Positions 1 to 7,978 of a stretch of DNA of 64,000 nucleotides are shown piece by piece (positions within the stretch are counted from its first letter, which is position 1; each line of letters starts with the position of its first letter). The notes beneath the pieces were generated by a model. The model worked only from the letters and a program-made list of their open reading frames with translations. It ran no database searches and was not told the DNA's origin. This DNA comes from JAJRQY01 sp965224435. GTDB taxonomy: Bacteria; Actinomycetota; Acidimicrobiia; Acidimicrobiales; SZUA-35. Position numbers and translations under genes: made by a program. The DNA lies in assembly GCA_965224435.1 (NCBI GenBank), contig OZ245048.1:2604001-2668000 (forward strand), read 5' to 3'.

Positions 1-4
1 CGCC

Positions 5-1339
5 ATGATCGAGCCAGGTTTCCACCAGCCTGACATCGAAACGATGCCTCGTCCCGAGCTGGAGGCACTCCAGTTGGAACGCCTGCGCCACACCGTGAAG
101 ACTCTGCGGGACAAGGTGCCCTTCATGGCTGAGCGGCTGAAAGATGTGCCCGACCCCGAGTCTCTTGCTGACCTCTCCTCACTTCCACTCTTGAAGAAGG
201 TCGACTTGCGGGACAACTACCCGTTTGGCCTCTTCGCCGTCGACCGATCCGAGCTGGCCCGCGTCCATGCAAGCTCCGGAACAACCGGCAAACCAACGGT
301 GGTTGGCTACACCCGGGACGATCTGGACATGTGGGCTGATTGTGTCGCCCGCTGCCTGCGGGGAGCCGGAATCGAGCCGGGCTGGATGCTCCACAATGCC
401 TACGGCTACGGCCTCTTCACCGGCGGCCTTGGTCTGCACGGTGGCGCCGAAGCAGCAGGCATCAATGTGGTCCCGGTATCTGGTGGCAATACCGAGCGCC
501 AGCTCATGCTGCTGGACGATTTCGCTCCAGAGGCAATCTGTTGCACTCCTTCCTACGCCCTGGCATTAACCGAACTTCTAGGAGACGAGGCCCGGGACTG
601 CTCCTTGAGAGTTGGCATCTTGGGGGCCGAAGCGTGGACGTTTGAGATGCGAGCCGCCATTGAACGGGGCCTTGGCATCACCGCCGTCAATATCTATGGC
701 CTGTCCGAAGTCATAGGCCCCGGTGTTGCCTGTGAGACTGCAGCCAAGAACGGCTTAGTCATCATGGAAGACCATTTCCTTCCCGAGATTGTTCACCCCG
801 AAACCGGTGAACCCGTTCCCGATGGCGAAGTCGGGGTGCTGGTCCTGACCAGCCTTACCAAGCAGGCCTTCCCGGTACTGCGGTACTGGACCGGCGACCT
901 GTGTTCCATCACTCGGGAGCCATCACCGTGCGGCCGAACCCACGCCCGCATGTCACCAATTGTGGGGCGGGCCGATGACATGCTGGTCATCCGTGGCGTC
1001 AATGTCTATCCAAGTCAGGTTGAGCACACCCTGCTGAACACCGCTACTGAGTCCGGATATCGAGCAAACCCCCACTTCCAGCTGGTGGTAGACCGCGAAG
1101 GCGCCATGGACACCCTCCATATCCGAGTGGAGCCAGAGCCTGGCGATACAGCCAACTCCGGTACAGGCCTCTCCGATACCGCGAAAACAGATCTAGCCAA
1201 GACAATCCAAGCGGCCATGCGGTCTTCCCTTGGGATTGGCGTCACCGCGAGTGTTGAACCTCTCGGCTCGCTCCCCCGCTCCGAAGGTGGCAAGCTCAGT
1301 CGTACCGTTGATCAGCGACCGAAGGGAACGACTCTGTGA
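5..1339 (+). CDS. paaK: phenylacetate-CoA ligase PaaK
   Basis: Cytoplasmic AMP-forming ligase that activates phenylacetate to phenylacetyl-CoA, the entry step of the aerobic hybrid phenylacetate pathway. Visible family features are the adenylate P-loop ASSGTTGKPTVVGYT near residue 90, the glycine-rich YGYGLFTGGLGLHGG segment, IYGLSEVIGPGVA, and YWTGDL followed later by GRADDMLVIRGVNVYPSQVE, the C-terminal hinge of PaaK enzymes. At 444 residues it is the normal family length. The start ATG lies four bases from the window edge, so an upstream start and the promoter cannot be judged. It leads the paa operon and is followed 24 bp later by paaA. Family assignment is firm; substrate follows from the adjacent paaADBC genes. 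Confidence 0.95.
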   Translation: MIEPGFHQPDIETMPRPELEALQLERLRHTVKTLRDKVPFMAERLKDVPDPESLADLSSLPLLKKVDLRDNYPFGLFAVDRSELARVHASSGTTGKPTVVGYTRDDLDMWADCVARCLRGAGIEPGWMLHNAYGYGLFTGGLGLHGGAEAAGINVVPVSGGNTERQLMLLDDFAPEAICCTPSYALALTELLGDEARDCSLRVGILGAEAWTFEMRAAIERGLGITAVNIYGLSEVIGPGVACETAAKNGLVIMEDHFLPEIVHPETGEPVPDGEVGVLVLTSLTKQAFPVLRYWTGDLCSITREPSPCGRTHARMSPIVGRADDMLVIRGVNVYPSQVEHTLLNTATESGYRANPHFQLVVDREGAMDTLHIRVEPEPGDTANSGTGLSDTAKTDLAKTIQAAMRSSLGIGVTASVEPLGSLPRSEGGKLSRTVDQRPKGTTL

Positions 1340-1363
1340 GGATGCCACTATGAGAACACGCCT

Positions 1364-2290
1364 ATGAGAAAATGGACAGATCTCGACGACTTTCAGACCT
1401 TCATTGACGCTGGTGGCATAGTCGAACCCAACGATGACATGCCCGAGGAGTTCCGAGAAGAAGTCTTCCGGTTCATTGAGTTTCATGCCAACTCCGAACT
1501 CATGGGTGGGCTGACCGAGCGGGACTGGATTCCCAAGGCTCCAGGCCTTCGTCTCAAGCAAATCTTTCTGGCCAAGACCCAGGACGAGATCGGGCATGCT
1601 CACCTGCTCTACATGGTGGCAGCGGACATGGGCATGAAGTCCCGCAACCAGATGATTGAAGAATTGTTCTCTGGCAAGTCACGCTTCCACAATGTGTTCC
1701 ACTACCAAGCAGTGACCTGGGCCGACCAGGTTGCCATTGCCTTCCTGGTCGACGCCGCCGCCTTCGCTAGCCAGCGTGCAGTTTTTGCCGAGTGCACCTA
1801 TGGCCCCTACAAGCGGGTCTTGAAGCGGATCGTGGCCGAAGAAGGGTTCCACCTTCGCCATGGTGAAGACATGTTGATGTCTATGGCTGAGGGCAGCAAC
1901 ATCCAGCATCAGATGTTCCAGGACGCCTTGGAGCGTTGGTGGTGGCCCGCCGTGCAACTCTTTGGCCCCGATTCGGATCCCAATGATCCACTGCTCAAGT
2001 GGAAGATCAAATCAGAACGCAACGAGACTCTTCGCACGGCATACATCCAAAAGTTCGTGCCCCTTTTACAGGGCTATGGCTTTGAAATTCCTGACGACAA
2101 GCTCCACTATGACGACGAAACCAAGAAGTGGATCACCAGCGAGATCGATTGGGAACCGCTGAAAGCAACCATGCGCAATGGCGGACCCGATTCGCGTCGC
2201 CGTATTGCTGATGCGGCAACGAACTGGGCTGACACTGCTTGGGTTCGCGATGCGCTTGATGCAGCAACTCTGAATCGCGAGGCTGCCTAG
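1364..2290 (+). CDS. paaA: ring 1,2-phenylacetyl-CoA epoxidase catalytic subunit PaaA
   Basis: Catalytic diiron subunit of the multicomponent oxygenase that epoxidises the aromatic ring of phenylacetyl-CoA. The 308-residue length matches PaaA. Diiron-type motifs are visible: glutamates in the helix EFREEVFRFIEFHANSELMGG, E75-x-x-H78 in DEIGHAHLLY, and E160-x-x-H163 in EEGFHLRHGEDM. The protein works as a PaaAC core with PaaB bridging to the reductase; paaB and paaC lie just downstream. The alternative ATG at 1350 is out of frame; the ATG at 1364 gives the normal N-terminus. The stop is separated from paaD by only 3 bp, so co-translation in one operon is expected. No key residue appears to be missing. 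Confidence 0.95.
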   Translation: MRKWTDLDDFQTFIDAGGIVEPNDDMPEEFREEVFRFIEFHANSELMGGLTERDWIPKAPGLRLKQIFLAKTQDEIGHAHLLYMVAADMGMKSRNQMIEELFSGKSRFHNVFHYQAVTWADQVAIAFLVDAAAFASQRAVFAECTYGPYKRVLKRIVAEEGFHLRHGEDMLMSMAEGSNIQHQMFQDALERWWWPAVQLFGPDSDPNDPLLKWKIKSERNETLRTAYIQKFVPLLQGYGFEIPDDKLHYDDETKKWITSEIDWEPLKATMRNGGPDSRRRIADAATNWADTAWVRDALDAATLNREAA

Positions 2291-2293
2291 CTC

Positions 2294-2815
2294 ATGACAG
2301 CCACCACCTCAGCCACCTCGAGCACATCCACCCTAAGCACAGCCACGACATCTACTGCCCACAACACCGCCGAACAGGTGCGCTCCGCTCTTGAGCAGGT
2401 CTTTGATCCGGAATACCCCGACATCTCCGTGATCGACCTCGGGCTCGTCCAGTCGGTGGAGGTCTCCGCCGACGGGATGGCCACTATTGGGCTGATCCCA
2501 ACCTTCTCCGGTTGTCCGGCGCTGGCCATGATTGCTGGCGATGTGCAAGAGGCCGTCCAGGCCTTGGAGGGCACGGACAAGGTGGCCGTTGAGTGGCTCA
2601 CCAGCCCGATCTGGTCAACAGACCGCATCACGGCTGATGCCCAGAAGCGACTTTCAACCGAATACACCGTGGTTCTGCGCCGCAAGGACGGAACCTTGCT
2701 TTGTCCTATCTGTGGTAGCACCACGGTGCAAGACCAGAGCATGGCAGGGCCAACCCGATGTCGTTCCATCGCCTGGTGTTCATCTTGTCGCAACCCCGTT
2801 GAGGTCATGCGATGA
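2294..2815 (+). CDS. paaD: phenylacetate epoxidase maturation protein PaaD (DUF59)
   Basis: PaaD-like MIP18/DUF59 protein thought to assist iron-sulfur or diiron maturation of the PaaABCE oxygenase. After a 35-residue low-complexity Thr/Ser-rich N-terminus comes the DUF59 core: VRSALEQVFDPEYPDISVIDLGLV, then TFSGCPALAMI with the conserved cysteine. The C-terminus has a zinc-ribbon-like set of cysteines, CPICG and, about 20 residues later, CSSC, as in other PaaD proteins. The Thr/Ser-rich start may be overcalled, but no better start with a ribosome site is evident. The gene sits between paaA and paaB, an order different from the common paaABCDE arrangement of enterobacteria. Confidence 0.9.
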   Translation: MTATTSATSSTSTLSTATTSTAHNTAEQVRSALEQVFDPEYPDISVIDLGLVQSVEVSADGMATIGLIPTFSGCPALAMIAGDVQEAVQALEGTDKVAVEWLTSPIWSTDRITADAQKRLSTEYTVVLRRKDGTLLCPICGSTTVQDQSMAGPTRCRSIAWCSSCRNPVEVMR

Positions 2816-2831
2816 ACAAGGCAACGACACA

Positions 2832-2861
2832 GGACACAGCATCATGAGGACAGCATCATGA
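2832..2861 (+). repeat. repeated leader at paaB start, with five-codon minicistron
   Basis: The string ACAGCATCATGA occurs twice in tandem here (ending at 2846 and 2861) and again at 3170-3181 over the paaC start. The full 14-bp GGACAGCATCATGA is at 2848-2861 and 3168-3181. In the first unit an ATG at 2844 opens a five-codon ORF, Met-Arg-Thr-Ala-Ser, whose stop overlaps the paaB start as ATGA, exactly as the paaB end (Thr-Ala-Ser-stop) overlaps the paaC start. This suggests a duplicated translational-coupling cassette; function is inferred. Confidence 0.5.
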
Positions 2862-3181
2862 AAACATATGAAGTGTTCCTCAAGAAGGCAGGCAAAGACG
2901 AGTTCCGTCATGCAGGGGCGCTGGAGGCCCCTGACGACGACATGGCAAGACTCCTTGCCCGCGAGAGTTACGTTCGACGAGGCGAAGGTGCCCAGATGTG
3001 GCTGATAGAGCGATGCAACATCATCGAAGGTGATGAAGAGTTCCTTTCTCCCAACTTCGACAAGCCACATCGTCACAACGACGGCTCAAACATTGCCGCC
3101 CGACGCAAGCGCAAGCGCGCTGAAACAGATCAATCAGGGACAGATCCATCGGACCCCAGCTCACCCGGGACAGCATCATGA
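2858..3181 (+). CDS. paaB: 1,2-phenylacetyl-CoA epoxidase subunit PaaB
   Basis: Small non-catalytic subunit of the phenylacetyl-CoA epoxidase; in characterised systems it bridges PaaAC dimers and the PaaE reductase. The typical N-terminus MKTYEVFLKKAGKDEFRHAG is followed by LEAPDDDMARLLARESYVRRGEGAQMWLIER, the hallmark region of PaaB. The last 35 residues (RRKRKRAETDQ onward) are basic then polar, and look like a lineage-specific tail. The stop TGA overlaps the paaC start ATG by four bases (ATGA), a standard translational coupling. No independent promoter is visible. Confidence 0.92.
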   Translation: MKTYEVFLKKAGKDEFRHAGALEAPDDDMARLLARESYVRRGEGAQMWLIERCNIIEGDEEFLSPNFDKPHRHNDGSNIAARRKRKRAETDQSGTDPSDPSSPGTAS

Positions 3182-4002
3182 GCGAGCTTTCACCCGCGGC
3201 CCTTGCCTATCTGATTGCCTTTGCTGATGACGAGCACATGGTTGGTGCCCGACACACATCCTGGATCGGAATGGGTCCTTTTCTGGAAGAAGACCTGGCC
3301 TTCTGCTCCATTGCCCAAGATGAGCTCGGCCACGCAATCGCCCTCTACGAGCTGGTCGTCAACAGTCTCAACTCCTCCTCAGATTCCGCCACATCCGTGG
3401 ACCACTTCGCTCTCTTGCGTCCAGCGTCTGAGTATCGATCGTGCTCCCTAGCCGAGGCAGCGTGCAATGATTGGCAAGATGCCCTGGTTCGCCATTGGCT
3501 CTATGACCGAGCTGAAGAACTCCGCTGGGCTGCACTGACTGGCTCTTCCAACGTCGCCTTGGCCGCCATTGCCGTTCGCTCGGAGCGAGAGGAGGCCTTT
3601 CATCGGGCTCATGCCGCCTCATTCATGAGCCGCATTGCCGAATCAGGAAACACTGAGTCCATCACTCGAATCACCGACTCGATCCAGCGACTGCTGCCAT
3701 TGGCCGACGGACTCTGGGCACCGCCAGAAGGTGAGGCGGATGCCCTGACTGAAGGGTTCGTGACCGAATCATCAACATCCTTAGCGGCCAAGTGGAAAAC
3801 ACTCGTTAGTGATGACCTCCAAGCCTGGAACCTGCCACTGAGTCCCGCGGTTGAAGTCTTCCTCGATCCCTCCCCCGCTCAGCCTGATTCCTCGACCCCG
3901 CCTGACCCCTCGGGTGATCGGATGCAACGCAGCGACGGGTTCGATGAGTTCTTGACCTCACTTCAGGCCGTCATCTCTCTCGATCCTGCTGCTGAGTGGT
4001 AA
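3178..4002 (+). CDS. paaC: 1,2-phenylacetyl-CoA epoxidase structural subunit PaaC
   Basis: PaaC is the ferritin-like structural partner of PaaA in the epoxidase. The protein begins with the family pattern LAYLIAFADDEHMVGARHTSWIGMGPFLEEDLAFCSIAQDELGHAIALYELV, including the DELGH segment equivalent to a diiron helix, and later DWQDALVRHWLYDRAEELRW and SEREEAFHRAHAASFMSRI. Length, 274 residues, is usual or slightly long, with a proline-rich linker near residue 235. It is coupled to paaB through ATGA. An 85-bp gap with no obvious terminator follows before the DUF3237 gene. No paaE reductase follows, which is noted as a finding. Confidence 0.92.
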   Translation: MSELSPAALAYLIAFADDEHMVGARHTSWIGMGPFLEEDLAFCSIAQDELGHAIALYELVVNSLNSSSDSATSVDHFALLRPASEYRSCSLAEAACNDWQDALVRHWLYDRAEELRWAALTGSSNVALAAIAVRSEREEAFHRAHAASFMSRIAESGNTESITRITDSIQRLLPLADGLWAPPEGEADALTEGFVTESSTSLAAKWKTLVSDDLQAWNLPLSPAVEVFLDPSPAQPDSSTPPDPSGDRMQRSDGFDEFLTSLQAVISLDPAAEW

Positions 4003-4087
4003 CAAACAAGAAGCTGCCAACAACACTCGATAAGCCAACGTTCTCCCAGGTCACAGTTCAAAGCCAAAACTTAACAGAAAGCCTGTC

Positions 4088-4480
4088 ATGCCTTCACTTA
4101 CTGAATTCTGCAAGATTTCCGCCAAATTGACATTCGCTCCAATCGGGAAGATGGCCGGAGGGATGCGAGTAGATCTCCCCTTCACCGGAACTGCGACTTC
4201 CAGCCACTGGGAAGGAGAGCGACCGGTAACTGGAATTGACTATGTCACCGTCCGCAAGGACGGCTCCCAGGAGCTGAACATTCGGGGCCAGATCGGCTCA
4301 GGCAAGGATGTGGTTGCCTACACCGCTGCTGGCCGCGGCGATGCTGATGGCGCCCGAGAACTCTTCCTCTTCGAGACTGCGAACGAGGACATGGCCTGGC
4401 TGAACAATGCTGTTGGCGTGGCCCTGGGTGCCGCAGATGGCGATGCCCTTGAATTGACCGTCTATATCGCAACCAGCTGA
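4088..4480 (+). CDS. DUF3237-family protein in the paa cluster
   Basis: A 130-residue cytoplasmic protein without signal peptide or membrane segment. The pattern of a short N-terminal strand, GKMAGGMRVDLPFTGTATSSHW, GIDYVTVRKDGSQELNIRGQI and VAYTAAGRGDADGARELFLFETANEDMAWLNNAVGVALGA resembles the DUF3237 beta-barrel family, whose biochemical role is unknown. The motif with Trp-Leu-Asn near residue 104 matches the family's LNN-type element. It lies between paaC and the paaG-like gene, 14 bp upstream of the latter, which suggests co-expression with phenylacetate genes. The start ATG is chosen because the preceding ORF lacks an alternative. Assignment is by pattern recognition, so the family call is moderate and no function is claimed. 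Confidence 0.6.
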   Translation: MPSLTEFCKISAKLTFAPIGKMAGGMRVDLPFTGTATSSHWEGERPVTGIDYVTVRKDGSQELNIRGQIGSGKDVVAYTAAGRGDADGARELFLFETANEDMAWLNNAVGVALGAADGDALELTVYIATS

Positions 4481-4494
4481 GAAGAAAGGCAACG

Positions 4495-5316
4495 ATGGCT
4501 CAGGAACAGGAAGGCCAGGCATCGGATTCGGGAGGCGACTCTTGTGTCTTGCTCTCGGTGGCTGGCGGATTGGCAGAGATCACCCTCAATCGGCCCGACG
4601 TGATGAACAGTCTGGACGAGCAGATGGTGAAGAACTTTCACACCGTTCTGCAATCCATCGAGCAGGATCAGGAAGTTCGAGCGGTTCTGATCACCGGTGC
4701 CGGGCGGGGGTTCTGCGCTGGACGTGATCTGTCCAACGCCTCGCCGCTGGAAGAAGATGCCGCAGAAATTCTGAGCCAGCTTTTCAACCCCCTGATCCTG
4801 CGCATCCGGGACCTTCCGGTGCCAACCTTTGCCGTGGTCAACGGGGCTGCCCTCGGGGTGGGATTTGGTATCGCCATGGCATGCGATGTGGTCACCGCCA
4901 GTGACCGTGCTCGACTCGGCTCGCCATTCGCTACCATCGGGTGTGTCCTGGATTCTGGAGGTCATCGGGCCATGGTCGAGCGAATTGGCCCGCACCGAAC
5001 CCTCGACCTGATCTATACGTCGAGACTATTGGCTGGGCTCGAAGCCGCAGAGATGGGATTGGTTAACTACTCACTTCCCAGTGAAGAGCTGCTTGAATCA
5101 GTCCGAACCGTAGCCTCAACTGTTGCTCAAGGTCCGACAGCAGCGTTTGCCAAGTCCAAGGCGATCGTTCGAGCCATTCTGGATGAGGCTGGATCCGCCG
5201 AAGATTCCCTCAATCAGGAAGCGACCGCTCAGGGTGAACTTGCCGGTGACCCGGATTATGTCGAAGGAATCTCCGCATTCATGGAGAAACGCAAGCCGAC
5301 CTTCATTGGACGGTAG
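4495..5316 (+). CDS. paaG: enoyl-CoA hydratase/isomerase, PaaG-like
   Basis: Crotonase-fold enzyme of 273 residues, probably the 2-(1,2-epoxy-1,2-dihydrophenyl)acetyl-CoA isomerase that converts the ring epoxide to the oxepin. Visible: LAEITLNRPDVMNSL at the N-terminus, oxyanion-hole segments GAGRGFCAGRDL and VNGAALGVGFGIAMACDVVTAS, and CVLDSGGHRAMVERIGPHRTLDLIYTSR. The aspartate in VLDSGG corresponds to the catalytic acid position of PaaG-type isomerases, and the glutamate used by simple hydratases is not at that place. It is the last + strand gene of the cluster and its end overlaps by 14 bp the convergent GGDEF/EAL gene. A PaaF-type hydratase role is the main alternative. Confidence 0.78.
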   Translation: MAQEQEGQASDSGGDSCVLLSVAGGLAEITLNRPDVMNSLDEQMVKNFHTVLQSIEQDQEVRAVLITGAGRGFCAGRDLSNASPLEEDAAEILSQLFNPLILRIRDLPVPTFAVVNGAALGVGFGIAMACDVVTASDRARLGSPFATIGCVLDSGGHRAMVERIGPHRTLDLIYTSRLLAGLEAAEMGLVNYSLPSEELLESVRTVASTVAQGPTAAFAKSKAIVRAILDEAGSAEDSLNQEATAQGELAGDPDYVEGISAFMEKRKPTFIGR

Positions 5317-7906
5317 CTGTACCCGCCGTTGAAGTATCTGTCTCTGCTTGAGCAACGTACATAACGAGGTCTGTGTCACTCATGGGGCGAGAGAAGTGGA
5401 AACCCTGCACCCAAGCAACATCGGTCGTCATCAGCAGATCGGCTTCCTCGCGGCTTTCCACTCCCCCAACCAAGACATCAATGTGTCTTTGAGCAGCGGC
5501 GGCGAGGATGGACCGCAAGCCTGCTCCCCCGGGCCCGGACTCCGTCGTTTGAGAATCGGGCGCCAAAATCGAACGATGCAACTTGAGCCCGTCGAACTTC
5601 ATCTGAAAGAGCTGAGCCAGATTCGTTGCGCCGCGGCCGAATTGATCGACAACGACACGTACCCCTGAGTGCCGAAGTGCGGCCATCGTTTCCTGCGCCG
5701 TCCCGTGGTCGTCATAAATCGTTGATTCTTCTCGTTCCAGAACGAGGCGGTTCGCCTCTATCCCTGCCGCCTGCAACAGCCCGTCGACTCGTTCGGCAAA
5801 ACCTGACTCCTGGAATAGTTGGGCACTGACATTCACGCTCAAGAACCAAGATCGTGCGCCTTCAACCAATTCCTTGCCATCAGGGTCTGACCACCGGGCC
5901 ATCTGGCGGATCGCCGTGTCAAGGCTCCACTCATCAATGGCACCTAGCAAGCCCAGCTTGTCCGCCAGCGGTAGGAACTCACCGGGACTGATGAGCCCTT
6001 GAGTGGGATGTGACCACCTCACCAGGGCCTCGACCCCGACCATTGTTGGCTCGTTTCCCTCGGACAACTTGAAGATCGGCTGATAGTGAATGACCAGCTC
6101 TTCATCCTCAACAGCCGCCCGCAATGCAGCTTCCTGAGTCCGGCGGTTCACCGAAATCGTTGGCATCGAGTTGTCATAGCGCACAAAGCTAAGATCTTGT
6201 TCAGACTTCGCTTGGTACATGGCCTCATCAGCCCGACGCAGCAGATCATCAACTGAGGCGACATCCATCGAGTCCGTATCGGTCAGGGCAAGTCCAATGG
6301 AGGCACGCACCTCATGCGTTACCCCCAGAATGGTTGCTGGGCGGTTGAGGGCCTCGGCGTAGCGTTTGGCTGCCACTTCAGCACCATCGTCCTGGGTGAT
6401 CTGCTCACAAAGGATCACGAATTCGTCGCCACCGATTCTGGCGACAGTATCGGAGTCTCTTGAGGTATGCCGGAGTCGATCAGCGACCTCGATCAGCATC
6501 CGATCGCCGGCCTCGTGCCCGTGATTGTCATTGACTGACTTGAACTCGTTGAGGTCGACAAACATCACGGCCAGCTGTTGGCCAGTTGATTGTGACCGCT
6601 CGATCGCTTGCGCAAGCCGCTCAACGAGATTGGCTCGATTTGGCAGGCCAGTCAGCTCGTCGAAGAGGGCCTTGCGGTGCAACTCGACTCGAGTTCTTCG
6701 TTCTTCGGAGATATCTTCGATCTGGACCAGAACTCTGGATGACCCCGTCGTTGTCGACAAAAGGCTGATGGACTCACGGACCCATAGGGCCGCTCCATTG
6801 CGATCTCGGTAGCGACGTTCGCTCTGCCCTGCGTCCGCTCCAGCGAGAATCTGCTCAATGAGTTCACCTACTGCATTGCTCTCGGTCTGATCCACCAGAT
6901 CAAGAAAGCGAACCGAGTTCAGTTCCTCATTGAGATACCCAAACATGCTAGCGAAGCGTGGGTTGGCGAGGGCGATCATGCCCTCAGAATCCAGCTCGAC
7001 CACACCAACGGGAGCATGGCTAAAACTCGCCTCAAACCGATCAACGGTCACCTGGTGCTCCCTCCTGGTGATTGCCTTGGCAATCGCTCGGCGATCGAAG
7101 CGGCGTAACGCCAGATAAGCAAGGCTGGCCAACAAGATCGTGAGCAAGCCTCCAGTGGCGGTCAAATAGCCAACCTGGGTTGGGGACCAGGTGGCGTATT
7201 CGACCACCGAACCAGGTCTTGACCGGACAATGACCCTGCCGCTACGACCGAACAGTTCAATATCGCGAACACCCAGCAGACTGCGGTCCGATGTCGAAGA
7301 ATAGATCTGGTGATCACGCTCGGTCAGCTCTGAGGAGACCGGGCTCAGCGCCAGGGGACCACGAAGTCCCTCGATCGTGACCGAGACGTCCGATCCAACA
7401 TCGGATTCCAACTGTTGCTGGTCCAGGATCAGGGTGATTGATTGGTCCGAATCGTTCTCGCTGAAGACCCGATAGGAGAGCATATTGCTCCAACGGCCCT
7501 CGTCGATCGGGGCGATCCCTCTAGTCACCGTAGGCAGGGCATGAATCGGCTGAAGCCCGTCGGGCAAGACGAGCTGACGATCTCCTGCATCGTTGTATTC
7601 AACAGCTCGAACTGATGGACCGCGTTCGAATACCTGAAGTGAGTCCAGGGTGTCCCGGACCTGGCCTTCATCACCGGCGGTCAGGAAGAGTGTTTGGATA
7701 AGCCCATCAACTCGTGCAGCCTCGGCCCGCAAGCGGTCGACCTCATGATCGCTGATATCAGCGAACCCTTGATAGGTCTCGTGGCGTGCCGCTGATCTCT
7801 CTTGAGCGAAGAGGTCGGCTCGGTCAGCGGCTATTTGCAACGTCAAGAAGAAGCCACCAACAACAACGGCAGCAGGAAGCAGCCGCAGTAGCACCGTCCA
7901 ACGCAT
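5303..7906 (-). CDS. membrane diguanylate cyclase with CHASE-like, PAS, GGDEF and degenerate EAL domains
   Basis: An 867-residue bitopic signalling protein. A TM helix at residues 6-26 and another around 250-270 bracket an extracytoplasmic CHASE-like sensor; then come a PAS domain (from about 290), GGDEF and EAL. The cyclase looks active: FVDLNEFK metal site, GGDEF at 492-496, and an RxxD inhibitory site (RDSD) five residues before it. The EAL domain keeps E626 of EALVRW but has lost other ligands: DDFG is DQFG (Q755), LKID is LKLH, and AEGVE reads VGGVE. It therefore probably makes, rather than degrades, c-di-GMP and may sense it. The EAL inactivity is my inference from these substitutions. 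Convergent with paaG, 72 bp from livG. Confidence 0.9.
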   Translation of the reverse strand: MRWTVLLRLLPAAVVVGGFFLTLQIAADRADLFAQERSAARHETYQGFADISDHEVDRLRAEAARVDGLIQTLFLTAGDEGQVRDTLDSLQVFERGPSVRAVEYNDAGDRQLVLPDGLQPIHALPTVTRGIAPIDEGRWSNMLSYRVFSENDSDQSITLILDQQQLESDVGSDVSVTIEGLRGPLALSPVSSELTERDHQIYSSTSDRSLLGVRDIELFGRSGRVIVRSRPGSVVEYATWSPTQVGYLTATGGLLTILLASLAYLALRRFDRRAIAKAITRREHQVTVDRFEASFSHAPVGVVELDSEGMIALANPRFASMFGYLNEELNSVRFLDLVDQTESNAVGELIEQILAGADAGQSERRYRDRNGAALWVRESISLLSTTTGSSRVLVQIEDISEERRTRVELHRKALFDELTGLPNRANLVERLAQAIERSQSTGQQLAVMFVDLNEFKSVNDNHGHEAGDRMLIEVADRLRHTSRDSDTVARIGGDEFVILCEQITQDDGAEVAAKRYAEALNRPATILGVTHEVRASIGLALTDTDSMDVASVDDLLRRADEAMYQAKSEQDLSFVRYDNSMPTISVNRRTQEAALRAAVEDEELVIHYQPIFKLSEGNEPTMVGVEALVRWSHPTQGLISPGEFLPLADKLGLLGAIDEWSLDTAIRQMARWSDPDGKELVEGARSWFLSVNVSAQLFQESGFAERVDGLLQAAGIEANRLVLEREESTIYDDHGTAQETMAALRHSGVRVVVDQFGRGATNLAQLFQMKFDGLKLHRSILAPDSQTTESGPGGAGLRSILAAAAQRHIDVLVGGVESREEADLLMTTDVAWVQGFHFSRPMSDTDLVMYVAQAETDTSTAGTATVQ

Positions 7907-7978
7907 GCATCACCAGTCGACCAGCGACCGCCGATTACAAGCGAACAGACGGAATTAGTCCAAACAGACCATGTCTGC

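Noticed and set aside
7965..7977. Terminator after livG
   Set aside because: Only a 5-bp stem with a three-base loop and a short T run; too weak to call.
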